Shown: one piece after another, positions 14,135-25,136 of the stretch | Position numbering within the stretch: position 1 is the first letter of the stretch | Layout: each line of letters starts with the position of its first letter | Position numbers and translations under genes: made by a program | The notes under the pieces: model-generated | Database searches by the model: none | Seen by the model: only the letters and a program-made list of their open reading frames with translations | What the model was told of the DNA's origin: nothing | Source: Azonexus sp. | GTDB taxonomy: Bacteria; Pseudomonadota; Gammaproteobacteria; Burkholderiales; Rhodocyclaceae | Assembly: GCF_030824335.1 (NCBI RefSeq) | Contig: NZ_JAVBXX010000007.1 | Location: 124,001 to 188,000 of the forward strand | Reading direction: 5' to 3' | DNA length: 64,000 nt

Positions 14135-14969
14135 AACGCGCGTCATCACGGCGCTGGCCCTGATGGCGATCCTGTTGCCCAGTATTTTCTGGTTGCCGCA
14201 GGCGCACTGGGCGCTGCTGATTGCTGCATTCATCGGTGTGGCCGGCTGGGAGTGGGGGGCTTTGCTGGGTTGGCAAAAGACTGGGCGCTTGCTGCTTGGC
14301 GTGAGCACAGCGGCAATTTGTGCAGCCTTGTCGTTCAGTTATCCCGCAGCGATCGGTTCAAACATTGGTGCAGCCGAGTTTTTGCCTGCCCAGCCCTGGG
14401 TTTTCCTGTTTTACGGGCTGTCGACCGCATTCTGGTTGCTGTTGATTCCATTCTGGCTCCAAGGGAAATGGGCCTTGCGCGGTGTTTCCGGCTTGCTCGT
14501 CGGCGCCGTTGTCCTGTTGCCGACCTGGCTGGCCATGGTGCAGTTGCGGGCAATTGGCCCGGGCGTCTTGCTGGCGGTATTTGCCGTCGTCTGGATGGCG
14601 GACATTGCGGCCTATTTTGCCGGTCGCCGTTTCGGCAAGCGCAAGCTGGCACCGAGCATCAGTCCGGGGAAAACCTGGGAGGGGGCCTATGGTGCGACCT
14701 TTGGCGTGCTGATTTATGGCTTGTTGATCGGTCATTTTTTCCTCGCCGACCGGGTTGCTTTGCCGCTTTGGGTTGTTGTCCTGCTGCTGGTGACCGCCGT
14801 CAGCATCATTGGCGACCTTTTCGAGTCGCTGCTCAAGCGAAAGGCCGGCATCAAGGACAGCAGCAATGTGCTGCCCGGTCATGGCGGGGTACTTGATCGC
14901 ATTGACAGCCTGACCTCGACGCTGCCGGTGGTCGCGGCTATCTGGTTACTTTTCGTGTACGGCGCATGA
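14127..14969 (+). CDS. cdsA: Phosphatidate cytidylyltransferase
   Basis: Integral membrane enzyme that makes CDP-diacylglycerol from phosphatidate and CTP, the branch point of phospholipid synthesis. The C-terminal signature [12 protein letters not shown]...[12 protein letters not shown] lies at about 233-261 of 280, after several hydrophobic segments. It overlaps both neighbours (8 bp with uppS, 4 bp with dxr), indicating a coupled operon. Confidence 0.96.
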   Translation: MLKTRVITALALMAILLPSIFWLPQAHWALLIAAFIGVAGWEWGALLGWQKTGRLLLGVSTAAICAALSFSYPAAIGSNIGAAEFLPAQPWVFLFYGLSTAFWLLLIPFWLQGKWALRGVSGLLVGAVVLLPTWLAMVQLRAIGPGVLLAVFAVVWMADIAAYFAGRRFGKRKLAPSISPGKTWEGAYGATFGVLIYGLLIGHFFLADRVALPLWVVVLLLVTAVSIIGDLFESLLKRKAGIKDSSNVLPGHGGVLDRIDSLTSTLPVVAAIWLLFVYGA

Positions 14970-16156
14970 AGCAGCAAAATATTACCGTGCTTGGCTCGAC
15001 TGGCTCCATCGGCGTCAGTACGCTTGATGTGATTCGTCGGCATCCCGATCGTTATTCGGTTTTTGCGCTATGCGCGCACAGCCAAGTGGACAAGCTGTTC
15101 GAGCAATGTCTTGAGTTTCGCCCGGTTTTCGCCGTGCTGCGTGATGCCGAATTGGCCGAAGAACTTTCCCGGCGCTGTCGTGCCGCCGGTTTGGCGACAG
15201 AAGTGCGACATGGGATCGAAGCACTGATTGAATTGTCGTCCTTGCCCGAAGTGGACGCGGTGATGGCTGCCATCGTTGGCGCCGCTGGTCTTGAACCGAC
15301 CTTGGCCGCCGCCCGTGCCGGCAAGCGGGTGATGTTGGCGAACAAGGAAGTGCTGGTCATGGCCGGCGAATTGTTCATGCACGCGGTGCGCGAGCATGGT
15401 GCAACGCTGCTGCCGGTCGACAGCGAACACAACGCGATTTTCCAGGCTTTGCCCGCCGATTTTGCCCGTGGCTTGGTCCCGTGCGGTGTGCAGAAAATTT
15501 TGCTGACGGCCTCGGGCGGCCCATTTCGCAATACGCCGCTGAGCGATCTCGGTCAGGTAACGCCGGAGCAGGCTTGTGCCCACCCAAACTGGGTGATGGG
15601 TAGAAAAATCTCCGTAGATTCAGCCACCCTGATGAACAAGGGGCTGGAAGTCATTGAAGCGCGCTGGTTGTTCGACGCACCGCCAGAAATGATCCAGGTG
15701 GTCGTTCATCCGCAGAGCGTCATTCATTCGGCAGTGCAATACAACGATGGCTCGGTATTGGCGCAGCTAGGCAATCCGGACATGCGGACACCCATTGCGT
15801 ATGCGATGGCCTGGCCGGAACGGATCGCGGCCGGCGTTGAGGCCTTGGACCTGTTCAAGGTCGGGCGTCTCGATTTCTTCCCCCCAGATTTCGAACGTTT
15901 CCGTTGCCTGCAGCTTGCTTACGACGTGCTCCATGAAGGCGGAACGGCGCCAGCCATTTTGAATGCGGCGAATGAAATTGCCGTCGCAGCGTTTCTTGAT
16001 CGGCGCTTGCCGTTTCTGGGGATTCCCAAGCTCAACGAGGCGGTGCTTTCTGCGCTGCCCGCCCGCCCGGAAGGCAGTTTGGCCGATGTACTCGGCGCCG
16101 ATGCCGAAGCGCGTAGCCTGGCAGAGTCGATGATCGTCGACGGGCGGTTTGCATGA
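14966..16156 (+). CDS. dxr: 1-deoxy-D-xylulose 5-phosphate reductoisomerase
   Basis: Second enzyme of the MEP isoprenoid pathway; forms 2-C-methylerythritol 4-phosphate with [18 protein letters not shown] at residues 10-22 binds [15 protein letters not shown] and TASGGPFR are active-site motifs. Length is 396 residues. It overlaps cdsA and rseP by 4 bp each. Its product pathway feeds the uppS step encoded just upstream. Confidence 0.97.
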   Translation: MKQQNITVLGSTGSIGVSTLDVIRRHPDRYSVFALCAHSQVDKLFEQCLEFRPVFAVLRDAELAEELSRRCRAAGLATEVRHGIEALIELSSLPEVDAVMAAIVGAAGLEPTLAAARAGKRVMLANKEVLVMAGELFMHAVREHGATLLPVDSEHNAIFQALPADFARGLVPCGVQKILLTASGGPFRNTPLSDLGQVTPEQACAHPNWVMGRKISVDSATLMNKGLEVIEARWLFDAPPEMIQVVVHPQSVIHSAVQYNDGSVLAQLGNPDMRTPIAYAMAWPERIAAGVEALDLFKVGRLDFFPPDFERFRCLQLAYDVLHEGGTAPAILNAANEIAVAAFLDRRLPFLGIPKLNEAVLSALPARPEGSLADVLGADAEARSLAESMIVDGRFA

Positions 16157-17520
16157 GCGAGTTGCCGTTTTATCTGGCGGCGTTCGGACTGGCACTCGGC
16201 ACCCTGATTGTTGTCCACGAGTTGGGGCATTACCTGGCGGCGCGTTGGTGTGGCGTCAAGGTGCTGCGTTTTTCGGTCGGCTTCGGCAAGGTCATCTGGC
16301 AGCGCCGTTTTGGGGCTGACGGTACCGAATGGGCACTGAGCATTTTTCCGCTCGGTGGCTACGTCAAGATGCTTGATGAAAGAGAGGGCGATGTCGATAC
16401 GACAGAATTGCATCGAGCCTTCAATCGTCAGACTGTCGGTAAGCGCAGCATCATCGTCGCGGCTGGACCGTTGGCTAATTTTCTGCTGGCGATTTTGCTC
16501 TATTGGGGCGTTTTCATGGTCGGCAGCAACGAGTTGCTGCCGATTTTGGGTCAGCCCACAGCCAGTTCGCCCGCTGCTATCGCGCAAATACATGGCGGCG
16601 AGCAGGTGCGCAGTATTGACGGTGAGCCGGTGGCGACCTGGAATGATTTGCGTTGGCAGGTTTTGCACAAGGCGGTCGATCAGGAAAGTACCGTTCTTGA
16701 GGTGATCAACGCGCAAGGGGAAATTGCTCTCAGGCGTCTTTATCTTGCCGCTGCTAGTGAGCAGGGTTGGGAGGGCGATGCGCTGGAGCGTCTTGGGTTG
16801 CGTTTTTATCGCCCGGATTTGCCGGCGGTTATTGGCAAACTGGCCGAGGGCGGGGCGGGACAACGCGCCGGTTTGCAACAAGGTGATTTGGTTTTGGCGA
16901 TAGACGACAAGGCGATCACTCACTGGCATGAACTGGTTATTACCATTCGTCAGGCAGGGGGACGCAGTTTGCGGCTGCATCTTCAGCGTAATGGGCAGAA
17001 TTTTGCGGTCGACGTCGTTCCCGATGTGTTTTCCGAACGTGGTCAGCAGATCGGCCGGATTGGTGTTGCTGTGGCTGAGTCGGCGGAAACGCAGCGCGAA
17101 TTGCGTACGCATGTGAGTTATGGGTTTTTCGAGGCGGGGCAAAAAGCCTTGCGTGAGACTTGGGATAAATCCGTATTCAGCTTGGTGATGCTGGGGAAAA
17201 TGTTGACTGGTGAAGTCTCCTGGAAAAATCTCTCCGGCCCAGTCACCATTGCTGATTACGCTGGCCAGTCAGCCCGGCTTGGCCTGGATTATTATGTCAA
17301 ATTCATGGCGCTGATCAGCATCAGTCTGGGTGTCCTGAACCTGCTGCCCATCCCGGTGCTGGACGGTGGGCATTTGATGTATCATATGCTCGAAGCTATC
17401 AGGCGGAAGCCCCTTTCGGAGCGGGTTATGGCAATTGGTCAGCAGTTCGGGCTAGCCGTATTGTTCACCTTGATGGCTTTCGCATTTTTTAACGACTTGA
17501 CTCGCCTTTTCGGCGGCTAA
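16153..17520 (+). CDS. rseP: Site-2 zinc metalloprotease RseP
   Basis: Inner-membrane protease that cuts the anti-sigma factor RseA during envelope stress and clears signal-peptide remnants. The zinc motif HELGH is at residues 22-26 in the first membrane segment, with central PDZ region(s) and the C-terminal [12 protein letters not shown] motif. Length is 455 residues. It stands directly before bamA (2-bp gap), linking envelope stress control with outer membrane assembly. Confidence 0.95.
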   Translation: MSELPFYLAAFGLALGTLIVVHELGHYLAARWCGVKVLRFSVGFGKVIWQRRFGADGTEWALSIFPLGGYVKMLDEREGDVDTTELHRAFNRQTVGKRSIIVAAGPLANFLLAILLYWGVFMVGSNELLPILGQPTASSPAAIAQIHGGEQVRSIDGEPVATWNDLRWQVLHKAVDQESTVLEVINAQGEIALRRLYLAAASEQGWEGDALERLGLRFYRPDLPAVIGKLAEGGAGQRAGLQQGDLVLAIDDKAITHWHELVITIRQAGGRSLRLHLQRNGQNFAVDVVPDVFSERGQQIGRIGVAVAESAETQRELRTHVSYGFFEAGQKALRETWDKSVFSLVMLGKMLTGEVSWKNLSGPVTIADYAGQSARLGLDYYVKFMALISISLGVLNLLPIPVLDGGHLMYHMLEAIRRKPLSERVMAIGQQFGLAVLFTLMAFAFFNDLTRLFGG

Positions 17521-17522
17521 TA

Positions 17523-19799
17523 ATGAAAAAATCCCTGTTGTCTGCACTGATTGCTGGTCTGTTTTCCCTGCCCGCAATGGCATTTCAGCCGTTTACCGTC
17601 AAGGATATTCGCGTCGAAGGGATACAGCGGACTGAAGCGGGTACCGTTTTCAGCTATTTGCCGGTCAAGGTCGGCGATACGCTGAATGACGAGAAGGCCG
17701 CACAAGCCATCAAGGCGCTGTTTGCGACCGGCTTTTTTCGCGATGTACGCATTGATGTCGACGGCCAGGTCATGGTTGTGGTGCTTCAGGAGCGCCCGGC
17801 GATTTCGACCCTGAATTTTGTTGGACTCAAAGAGTTCGACAAGGATGTGATCACCAAAGCACTGAAAGAAACCGGTATCGCCACCGGACGCATTTTCGAT
17901 CGTTCGCTGCTTGACAAGGCTGAACAGGAATTGAAGCGCCAATATCTGTCGCGCGGCAAATACGCAGCCCAGATAACCACCACCGTTACGCCGCTGGAGC
18001 GTAATCGTGTTGGCATCAATTTCAATATTGTCGAAGGTGAAGCAGCAAAAATTCAACAGATCAATATCGTTGGTGCCAAGGCTTTTCCTGAAAAGGATCT
18101 CCAGGGCTTGTTCGAGTTGACGACACCGGGTTGGTTAACCTGGTACACCAAGAACGATCAGTACTCACGGCAAAAACTGACTGCCGATCTGGAAAAACTG
18201 AAATCCTTCTATCTGGATCAGGGTTATCTGGAATTCAATGTCGAATCCACTCAGGTATCAATCTCACCGGATAAGCAGGATGTGTTCATCACGGTCAATG
18301 TGACCGAAGGGGAGCGCTTCAAGGTGGCTTCGGTCAAGTTGGCCGGGGACTTCAATATTCCGGAGGAGGAACTGAAGAAGCTTGTCACCGTGCGTGCTGG
18401 CGATGTTTTTTCCCGTGCTTCGTTGAATGATTCGACCAAGGCGATCAGTGATCGTCTAGGCAAGGAGGGGTATGCCTTTGCCAATGTCAATGCTGCCCCG
18501 GAAATCAATCGGGAAAAACGTCTAGTTGATTTCACCATTTTTGTCGATCCGGGCAAGCGTGTTTATGTGCGCCGGGTCAATGTGACTGGCAATACCAAGA
18601 CCCGTGATGAAGTGGTGCGTCGGGAAATTCGCCAGATGGAAAGTGCCTGGTACGATGCAGACAAGGTGAAGACCTCCAAGGAGCGTGTCGACCGTCTTGG
18701 TTTCTTTACCGATGTTACGGTCGAGACACCGCCGGTGCCTGGAACGTCGGATCAACTGGATGTCAATGTCAATGTGACTGAACGGCCGACCGGTAACCTG
18801 ATGCTGGGGGTCGGGACATCGAGTACCGACAAGCTGATTCTTTCCGGCTCCATCTCGCAGAATAATTTCCTGGGGAGCGGAAACAATGTTTCCATTCAGG
18901 TCAATTCGGCAAAGTCCAATCGCACCTACGCGTTTTCCTATACGAATCCCTACTTCACGACTGATGGCGTAAGTCAGGGATTCGATATTTATCATCGAAC
19001 GACGGATACGGAAACGACAGAAATTGCGCATTACAAATCCGAAGCGACAGGGGCTGGCGTGCGGTTTGGCTTCCCGATCGGCGAAAATCAGTCGTTTACC
19101 GTGGGTCTGGCGGTGGATTCAACTTCCATCACGACTTACGACAGTAGTCCGACGTATTACAAGAATTACGTCAATGATTTTGGCAAGACCAACGTTTCCC
19201 TGCCCTTGTCCCTGAACTGGATCAGTGACAACAAGAATAGTTTCTTCTTCCCGACCGCTGGTACTTATCAGCGTGCCGGTGTCGAATTTGGTTTGCCTGG
19301 TGTTGATCTGACTTATTACCGGGCAAATTACCAGTTGCAACATTTCTTCCCGTTGTCCAAGCGTTTCACGCTGATGTTGAATGGCGAGTTCGGTTTTGCC
19401 AATGGTCTGGGCGGCAAAAAACTGCCGTTCTTCAAGAATTATTATGCGGGTGGTGTGAACTCGGTTCGCGGCTATAAAGGTAGCTCCCTGGGGACAGCGG
19501 GAACATTCGAGGGCGAGGATCGTCTGGGCGGTAACCGGAAAATCATTGGCAATGCCGAGCTTCTGTGGAATTTGCCAGGGTTTGAAAACGCGGCACGACT
19601 TGGCGTATTCTTCGATGCAGGACAGGTTTATGCACGTGGTGACAAGCTTGATCTTGGTGAACTCCGTTATTCTGCCGGTCTGACTGCCGCGTGGATTTCA
19701 CCGGTTGGCCCGTTAAAATTCAGCCTTGGCTCAGCATTGAACAAAAAGGATCGGGATGAAGCCGAAACTTTCCAGTTCCAGTTGGGTACTACTTTTTGA
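17523..19799 (+). CDS. bamA: Outer membrane protein assembly factor BamA
   Basis: Central Omp85-type subunit of the BAM complex that inserts beta-barrel proteins. A signal peptide (cleavage after LPAMA, about residue 20) is followed by POTRA domains (about 21-420) and a 16-strand barrel. The VRGYKG motif of Omp85 loop 6 and a terminal Phe (LGTTF) are present. Length is 758 residues. It is followed by the periplasmic chaperone gene skp, its functional partner. Confidence 0.97.
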   Translation: MKKSLLSALIAGLFSLPAMAFQPFTVKDIRVEGIQRTEAGTVFSYLPVKVGDTLNDEKAAQAIKALFATGFFRDVRIDVDGQVMVVVLQERPAISTLNFVGLKEFDKDVITKALKETGIATGRIFDRSLLDKAEQELKRQYLSRGKYAAQITTTVTPLERNRVGINFNIVEGEAAKIQQINIVGAKAFPEKDLQGLFELTTPGWLTWYTKNDQYSRQKLTADLEKLKSFYLDQGYLEFNVESTQVSISPDKQDVFITVNVTEGERFKVASVKLAGDFNIPEEELKKLVTVRAGDVFSRASLNDSTKAISDRLGKEGYAFANVNAAPEINREKRLVDFTIFVDPGKRVYVRRVNVTGNTKTRDEVVRREIRQMESAWYDADKVKTSKERVDRLGFFTDVTVETPPVPGTSDQLDVNVNVTERPTGNLMLGVGTSSTDKLILSGSISQNNFLGSGNNVSIQVNSAKSNRTYAFSYTNPYFTTDGVSQGFDIYHRTTDTETTEIAHYKSEATGAGVRFGFPIGENQSFTVGLAVDSTSITTYDSSPTYYKNYVNDFGKTNVSLPLSLNWISDNKNSFFFPTAGTYQRAGVEFGLPGVDLTYYRANYQLQHFFPLSKRFTLMLNGEFGFANGLGGKKLPFFKNYYAGGVNSVRGYKGSSLGTAGTFEGEDRLGGNRKIIGNAELLWNLPGFENAARLGVFFDAGQVYARGDKLDLGELRYSAGLTAAWISPVGPLKFSLGSALNKKDRDEAETFQFQLGTTF

Positions 19800-19811
19800 T
19801 TCAGGAGTCTC

Positions 19812-20318
19812 ATGTTGAAAGCTAAAACACTCGTTTTCGCCTCGTTGCTGTCGGCGCTTTGCATTACTGGCGTTACTGCGGCTGAGTTGAAGGTCGGTTA
19901 CGTCGATACCCAGCGTATTTTCCGTGATGCGCCTGCCGCTCAGAAGGCAGCGAAAAAGCTGGAAAGCGAATTCTCCCGGCGCGATCAGGAATTGCAGCGC
20001 ATGGCCAAGCAACTGCAAGGCTTGCAAGAGGGGCTGGAAAAGAATTCCGTGACCATGTCCGAATCCGAACGCCGTACCCGGGAAAAGGAGTTTGGCGATC
20101 TGTCGCGTGAATTCCAGCGCCGGCAGCGCGAATTCCGTGAAGATCTCAATCTGCGCCAGAATGAAGAAAATGCCGCAGTGATTGAAAAGGCAAATCGTGC
20201 GATCAAGCAGATTGCCGAATCCGAAAAATATGACCTGATCCTGCAGGATGTCGTTTGGGTCAGCCCGCGTCTTGACATTACGGAACGCGTGATCAAGGCC
20301 CTGTCCGACGCTAAGTGA
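19812..20318 (+). CDS. skp: Periplasmic OmpH/Skp family chaperone
   Basis: Holds unfolded outer membrane proteins in the periplasm. A signal peptide ends near TAA (about residue 24), followed by the family start VGYVDTQRIF and a long charged coiled-coil rich in Arg/Glu/Gln. Length is 168 residues. The ATG has CAGGAG upstream. Its stop overlaps the lpxD start by one base. Confidence 0.93.
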   Translation: MLKAKTLVFASLLSALCITGVTAAELKVGYVDTQRIFRDAPAAQKAAKKLESEFSRRDQELQRMAKQLQGLQEGLEKNSVTMSESERRTREKEFGDLSREFQRRQREFREDLNLRQNEENAAVIEKANRAIKQIAESEKYDLILQDVVWVSPRLDITERVIKALSDAK

Positions 20319-21361
20319 TGCCTGGTTCGGAAGCGCTCTCATTTACGCTCTCCGAGATCGCCGCCCGTTTGGGCGGCGATGTACTTGGGGATGGCGAAAT
20401 CCGTATTTCCCGGGTAGCCACGCTGGCATCTGCCGGTGAGGGTGATATCTCTTTTCTGGCAAACCGGAAGTATCGCAGCCAGTTGCAGACAACCCGGGCG
20501 ACGGCCGTGATTCTGGCCCCCGATGCTGCCGATTCCTTTGCTGGCGGGCGCATCGTCTGCACCAATCCTTACGCTTACTACGCGCGTGTTGCGACCTTGC
20601 TTAATCCCCTTCGGGTCGGGTTTTCCGGCGTGCATGTTTCAGCCGCGCTTGATTCGGCCGTCCCCGAAAGTGCTGCGATCGGGCCGCATGTTTGTATCGG
20701 ACGCAATGTTCACCTCGGTGAAGATGTGGTCATTCATGCCGGTTGTGTCATTGGCGATGACGTATCGATCGGTGACGGGACGATCCTCTATCCGAATGTC
20801 ACCGTTTATCACGGGTGTATTTTGGGCCAGCGCGTCATCATTCATTCCGGTACGGTCATCGGTGCGGATGGCTTTGGTTTTGCGCCCGAGGGAAAGGCCT
20901 GGATCAAGATTCCACAAATCGGGATTGTGCGGATCGGCGATGATGTGGAAATTGGGGCAAATACGACGGTCGACCGCGGTGCACTGGAAGATACTGTAAT
21001 TGGCGAAGGCTGCAAGATCGATAACCTGGTGCAGGTGGCGCACAACTGCAATATCGGTCCTTATAGCGTGCTGGCCGGTTGTACAGGTGTAGCCGGCAGT
21101 GTGACGCTGGGCGAGCATTGCGTCGTTGGTGGGGCAGGGATGATTACCGGCCACCTGTCGCTGGCAGCGGGCACGACGATTTCGGCCGGTTCGCTGGTGA
21201 TGAAAAGTATTACCGAAGCGGGACGTTATACGGGGGTTTTCCCGCTCGATAGCCACGATGACTGGGTGCGCAACGCAGCGCACATTCGTCGTCTGTCAAA
21301 ATTGGCTGACCGCGTTGCGGAATTAGAAAAGCAACTTAAAGAAAATAATACAAGGGATTGA
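20318..21361 (+). CDS. lpxD: UDP-3-O-acylglucosamine N-acyltransferase
   Basis: Third step of lipid A synthesis: adds the N-linked hydroxyacyl chain. An N-terminal uridine-binding domain precedes a left-handed beta-helix of hexapeptide repeats, then a C-terminal helix (LADRVAELEKQL). The ATG at 20318 overlaps the skp stop; the GTG one codon upstream is less likely. Length is 347 residues. Confidence 0.95.
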   Translation: MPGSEALSFTLSEIAARLGGDVLGDGEIRISRVATLASAGEGDISFLANRKYRSQLQTTRATAVILAPDAADSFAGGRIVCTNPYAYYARVATLLNPLRVGFSGVHVSAALDSAVPESAAIGPHVCIGRNVHLGEDVVIHAGCVIGDDVSIGDGTILYPNVTVYHGCILGQRVIIHSGTVIGADGFGFAPEGKAWIKIPQIGIVRIGDDVEIGANTTVDRGALEDTVIGEGCKIDNLVQVAHNCNIGPYSVLAGCTGVAGSVTLGEHCVVGGAGMITGHLSLAAGTTISAGSLVMKSITEAGRYTGVFPLDSHDDWVRNAAHIRRLSKLADRVAELEKQLKENNTRD

Positions 21362-21365
21362 TTAA

Positions 21366-21800
21366 ATGGATATTCATGAGATTCTGGAGCATTTGCCGCA
21401 CCGCTATCCTTTCCTGCTGGTTGACCGTGTGCTCGAAATCGAGCCGGGCAAATCCATTCATGCCTACAAGAACGTAACGATCAACGAGCCTTTTTTCGTC
21501 GGTCATTTTCCGCATCATCCGGTCATGCCGGGCGTCCTGATCATGGAAGCGCTGGCCCAGGCGGCAGGCATCCTGTCGTTCAAGACGATGGAAGAAAAGC
21601 CGTCGCCGGATACCGTGTTCTATTTCGCCGGCATCGATGAAGCCCGTTTCAAGCGTCCGGTCATGCCGGGCGACCAGTTGCATCTGCACGTTGAAATCGA
21701 ACGCCAGATGCGTGGCATCTGGAAATACAAGGCTGAAGCGCGGGTTGACGGCCAGTTGGCGGCCTCGGCCAAATTGATGTGTGCCAAACGGGATCTGTAA
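21366..21800 (+). CDS. fabZ: 3-hydroxyacyl-ACP dehydratase FabZ
   Basis: Dehydrates hydroxyacyl-ACP in fatty acid elongation and competes with LpxA/LpxD for hydroxyacyl-ACP. Hot-dog fold with the active-site segment [20 protein letters not shown], giving H47 and E61. Length is 144 residues. It lies 4 bp after lpxD and 1 bp before lpxA, so the balance of fatty acid and lipid A synthesis is set in one transcript. Confidence 0.97.
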   Translation: MDIHEILEHLPHRYPFLLVDRVLEIEPGKSIHAYKNVTINEPFFVGHFPHHPVMPGVLIMEALAQAAGILSFKTMEEKPSPDTVFYFAGIDEARFKRPVMPGDQLHLHVEIERQMRGIWKYKAEARVDGQLAASAKLMCAKRDL

Positions 21801-21801
21801 G

Positions 21802-22572
21802 ATGATTCATCCCACAGCCATCGTCGATCCCGGCGCCAGGATAGGCGCCAATGTCGAAATCGGCGCCTATTCGATCATCGGACCACATGTCGAAATCGGC
21901 GACCACACGATTATTGGTCCGCATGTGGTGATTAACGGCCATACGCGGATTGGCCGCGATAATCGTATTTTCCAGTTCTGTTCCCTCGGCGAAGTGCCGC
22001 AGGACAAGAAATACGCCGGTGAGCCGACCCGCCTGGAAATCGGTGATCGCAATACGATCCGTGAGTTCTGTACCTTCAATCTCGGTACGGTACAGGATGG
22101 TGGCGTCACACGCATCGGCGACGATAACTGGATCATGGCTTACGTGCATATCGCTCACGATTGCCATGTGGGCAATAAATGCACCTTTGCCAACAACTCC
22201 CAGCTGGCTGGTCATGTGGTGGTCGAGGATTGGGCAATTCTTGGCGGTTTTACCGGTGTGCATCAGTTTTGCCGCATTGGCGCGCATGTCATGACAGCGG
22301 TCAGTACGGTCATTTTGCAGGATGTTCCGCCTTATCTGATGGCGGCGGGCAATACGGCGCAGCCTTATGGCATCAATGTCGAAGGGTTGAAGCGGCGGGG
22401 TTTCAATGCCGAGTCGATCACTTCGCTCAAGCGCGCCTATCGCACCCTGTACAAATCCGGTCTCTTGCTTGAAGAAGCGAAAGTCAAGCTGGCGGAAGAT
22501 GCCAAGACCCAGCCGGATGTTCAGCGCTTTGTCGATTTCCTGGAAGTTTCCAAACGGGGCATCATCCGCTGA
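21802..22572 (+). CDS. lpxA: UDP-N-acetylglucosamine O-acyltransferase
   Basis: First step of lipid A synthesis. The N-terminus ([15 protein letters not shown]) opens a hexapeptide beta-helix; the catalytic His lies in [10 protein letters not shown] near residue 120; a helical C-terminal domain follows. Start chosen at ATG 21802, one base after the fabZ stop, giving 256 residues; the frame is also open a few codons into fabZ. Confidence 0.97.
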   Translation: MIHPTAIVDPGARIGANVEIGAYSIIGPHVEIGDHTIIGPHVVINGHTRIGRDNRIFQFCSLGEVPQDKKYAGEPTRLEIGDRNTIREFCTFNLGTVQDGGVTRIGDDNWIMAYVHIAHDCHVGNKCTFANNSQLAGHVVVEDWAILGGFTGVHQFCRIGAHVMTAVSTVILQDVPPYLMAAGNTAQPYGINVEGLKRRGFNAESITSLKRAYRTLYKSGLLLEEAKVKLAEDAKTQPDVQRFVDFLEVSKRGIIR

Positions 22573-22573
22573 T

Positions 22574-23722
22574 ATGAGCAAGGTCGTCCGTATTGCCATG
22601 GTGGCGGGCGAGGCCTCCGGGGATTTGCTGGGTGCTCACCTGATTGCTGCATTGAAAAAGCAGCTTCCTGACGCCGTTTTTTTCGGTATCGGCGGTCCCC
22701 GAATGCAGGGTCAGGGGCTGGAGAGCTGGTGGCCGATGAGCAAGCTTTCGGTCATGGGCTATTGGGAAGCGCTCAAGCATTATCGGGAAATTTCCGGAAT
22801 TCGCCGTCAGTTGAAAAAGCGCTTGCTCAACGAGCGACCGGATATTTTCATCGGGATCGATGCGCCGGATTTCAATCTCGGTCTGGAGAGCAGTCTGAAA
22901 TCGGCCGGGATTCCGACCGTTCACTATGTCAGCCCATCGATCTGGGCCTGGCGCGGCGGGCGGATCAAGAAAATCGCGCGTGCGGTCAACCGGGTGTTGG
23001 CGCTGTTTCCGATGGAACCACCGCTTTACGAGAAGGAACGCATTCCGGTCACCTATGTTGGGCATCCGCTGGCTGATATGATTCCGCTCGAAACCAGCCG
23101 GCAGGAAGTGCGCGAAAAGCTTGCCCTGCCGCGCGATTACCCGACGTTTGCGTTGTTGCCGGGCAGTCGGCGTGGCGAACTGCAAGCCATGGCCGATACC
23201 TTCGTGCAAACGGCAAAAATCATTCGCGAGCGTTTCCTGCCGAATGCAGTTTTTGTCGTCCCACTGGCAACCCGAGAAACCCGTTTGCAATTTGAGGCAG
23301 CAATTTATCGCCAACATGCTGCCGATATTCCAATCCGCCTGCTCTTCGGTCATGCCCAGGATGCCGTCGGTGCATCCGACGTAAGTCTGGTGGCCAGTGG
23401 CACGGCGACGCTGGAAGCGGCGCTGATCAAGCGGCCGATGGTCATTACCTACAAGATCGCCAAGTTTTCGTACTGGTTGATGAAGCGTATGGCGTATCTG
23501 CCCTATGTGGGTTTGCCCAACGTCTTGTGCGGGCGATTCGTCGTGCCGGAAATCCTGCAAGATGAGGCGACGCCGGACAATCTGGCGGCTGCGCTGGTCA
23601 AACTTTACGAAGACAAGGACGCGGCTCGGGAAATAGAAGAAGCATTCACCGACTTGCACCTGCAACTCAGGCAGAACACCGCCGAGAAAGCTGCCCAAGC
23701 CGTCATTCGATGCCTGCGCTGA
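22574..23722 (+). CDS. lpxB: Lipid-A-disaccharide synthase
   Basis: Glycosyltransferase (GT19) joining UDP-diacylglucosamine and lipid X. The start [17 protein letters not shown] with [12 protein letters not shown], and later [11 protein letters not shown] and [12 protein letters not shown], are family hallmarks. The ATG at 22574 is one base after the lpxA stop and gives 382 residues; the frame is open upstream within lpxA but that part has no LpxB character. It overlaps rnhB by 13 bp. Confidence 0.97.
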   Translation: MSKVVRIAMVAGEASGDLLGAHLIAALKKQLPDAVFFGIGGPRMQGQGLESWWPMSKLSVMGYWEALKHYREISGIRRQLKKRLLNERPDIFIGIDAPDFNLGLESSLKSAGIPTVHYVSPSIWAWRGGRIKKIARAVNRVLALFPMEPPLYEKERIPVTYVGHPLADMIPLETSRQEVREKLALPRDYPTFALLPGSRRGELQAMADTFVQTAKIIRERFLPNAVFVVPLATRETRLQFEAAIYRQHAADIPIRLLFGHAQDAVGASDVSLVASGTATLEAALIKRPMVITYKIAKFSYWLMKRMAYLPYVGLPNVLCGRFVVPEILQDEATPDNLAAALVKLYEDKDAAREIEEAFTDLHLQLRQNTAEKAAQAVIRCLR

Positions 23723-24300
23723 TCGTTCCTGAAGGCCTGGTCTGCGGCATCGACGAGGCCGGTCGCGGGCCATTGGCCGGACCCGTGGTTGCGGCAGCGG
23801 TCATTCTCGACCCGGCGCAGCCGATCGATGGCTTGAATGACTCGAAGAAGCTGTCGGAAAAAAAACGGGCGGCATTGGCCATCGAAATCCGCGCCAAAGC
23901 GCTGGCTTGGGCGGTTGCCGAAGCCAGTGTCGAGGAAATCGACCAGTTGAACATCCTGCAGGCCACGCTGCTGGCCATGCAGCGTGCGGTGGCTGCGTTA
24001 CCTGTCGCGCCGACCAGCGTCCTAGTCGACGGCAATCGTTGTCCCAAGCTTGCCGTGCCGGCCGAAGCCGTGGTGCAAGGGGATGGCAAGATCGCCTCGA
24101 TTGCCGCCGCCTCGATTCTGGCCAAGACAGTCCGTGATGCCGGCATGCTGGTGCTGCACGCGCAATATCCACAATACGGTTTTGACCGCCACATGGGCTA
24201 CCCGACTGCCGCGCATTGTGCGGCCTTGGCTGAACATGGTGCATCGCCCGTGCATCGGCGCAGTTTCGGGCCGGTGGCCAGGCAGTTGTCCTTGCTATGA
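23710..24300 (+). CDS. rnhB: Ribonuclease HII
   Basis: Removes RNA or single ribonucleotides from [16 protein letters not shown] supplies two catalytic acids (D15, E16); VDGNRCP and [11 protein letters not shown] carry the other conserved residues. Length is 196. It overlaps lpxB at the start and the next gene by 4 bp; lpxB-rnhB is a common order. Confidence 0.95.
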   Translation: MPALIVPEGLVCGIDEAGRGPLAGPVVAAAVILDPAQPIDGLNDSKKLSEKKRAALAIEIRAKALAWAVAEASVEEIDQLNILQATLLAMQRAVAALPVAPTSVLVDGNRCPKLAVPAEAVVQGDGKIASIAAASILAKTVRDAGMLVLHAQYPQYGFDRHMGYPTAAHCAALAEHGASPVHRRSFGPVARQLSLL

Positions 24301-25067
24301 AACTGATCCAGTCGCGGGACAATCCGTTTTTCAAGCAGTTGAAACGGCTGGCCGAATCGGGGCGCGAACGGCGCAAGCTCGGCCAGACGCTGCTCGATGG
24401 CGTGCATCTGGTCGAAGCCTGGGAAGCGCAGCGCGGGCTGGTTGAACAATTGATCGTGGCCGAGTCGGCCCTGCACCATGGTGAGGTTGCCGGCTATCTG
24501 GGTGACCGGGACTGCACGCTGTTGAGTGATGCGCTGATGCGCGAACTGGGCTTGGTGGAAACGCCGACGGGTCTGCTCGCTGTCGTGACCATGCCGTGCC
24601 CGAATGTTGCGGTCGACCTCGATAGCGACGCTGTTTTGCTTGATGGCGTACAGGACCCGGGAAATGTCGGCACCTTGCTGCGCACGGCTGCTGCTGCCGG
24701 GGTAAAACAGGTTCTCCTGGCGCCGGGCTGTGCGGCGGCTTGGTCGCCGAAAGTCCTGCGCGCCGGGCAGGGCGCCCATTTCGTCCTGGAGATTTTCGAG
24801 GACGCCGATTTTCCGGCTTTCATGGCCGAATATCGTGGCACGACCGCCGTGACTTGTCTGGATGGCGCACAGTCGCTTTACACCGCGCACTGGCAAGGTC
24901 CGCTGGCCTGGGTTTTCGGGGCGGAGGGTTTGGGCGTGCGTGATGAAATCATTGCCGCTGCCGGACTCAAGGTTCACATCCCGATGCCGGGTGCTGTCGA
25001 GTCGCTCAATGTCGGCGCTGCCGCCGCCGTTTGCCTGTTCGAGGCGGTACGGCGGCGTTTGGCTTGA
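24297..25067 (+). CDS. TrmH/SpoU-family RNA 2'-O-methyltransferase
   Basis: SPOUT-class methyltransferase with an N-terminal substrate-binding domain (about 1-100) and the knotted catalytic domain. All three motifs are seen: [25 protein letters not shown] and [18 protein letters not shown]. The target is probably a ribose in 23S rRNA or tRNA, but the subfamily (RlmB-like or other) cannot be fixed by reading. The ATG overlaps rnhB by 4 bp; it ends the long + strand run. Confidence 0.88.
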   Translation: MKLIQSRDNPFFKQLKRLAESGRERRKLGQTLLDGVHLVEAWEAQRGLVEQLIVAESALHHGEVAGYLGDRDCTLLSDALMRELGLVETPTGLLAVVTMPCPNVAVDLDSDAVLLDGVQDPGNVGTLLRTAAAAGVKQVLLAPGCAAAWSPKVLRAGQGAHFVLEIFEDADFPAFMAEYRGTTAVTCLDGAQSLYTAHWQGPLAWVFGAEGLGVRDEIIAAAGLKVHIPMPGAVESLNVGAAAAVCLFEAVRRRLA

Positions 25068-25082
25068 ATCTTCGTTACGCCG

Positions 25083-25109
25083 TGGCAGAGAGCCAGTGGC
25101 CCTCTGCCA
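25083..25109. terminator. Hairpin between convergent genes
   Basis: An 8-bp perfect stem (TGGCAGAG / CTCTGCCA) with a 11-nt loop lies between the convergent RNA methyltransferase gene and ppsR. No T run follows, so a terminator role is only suggested by position. Confidence 0.3.
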
Positions 25110-25136
25110 GCGGATCTGCGCAGGTTTGGTGAAAAC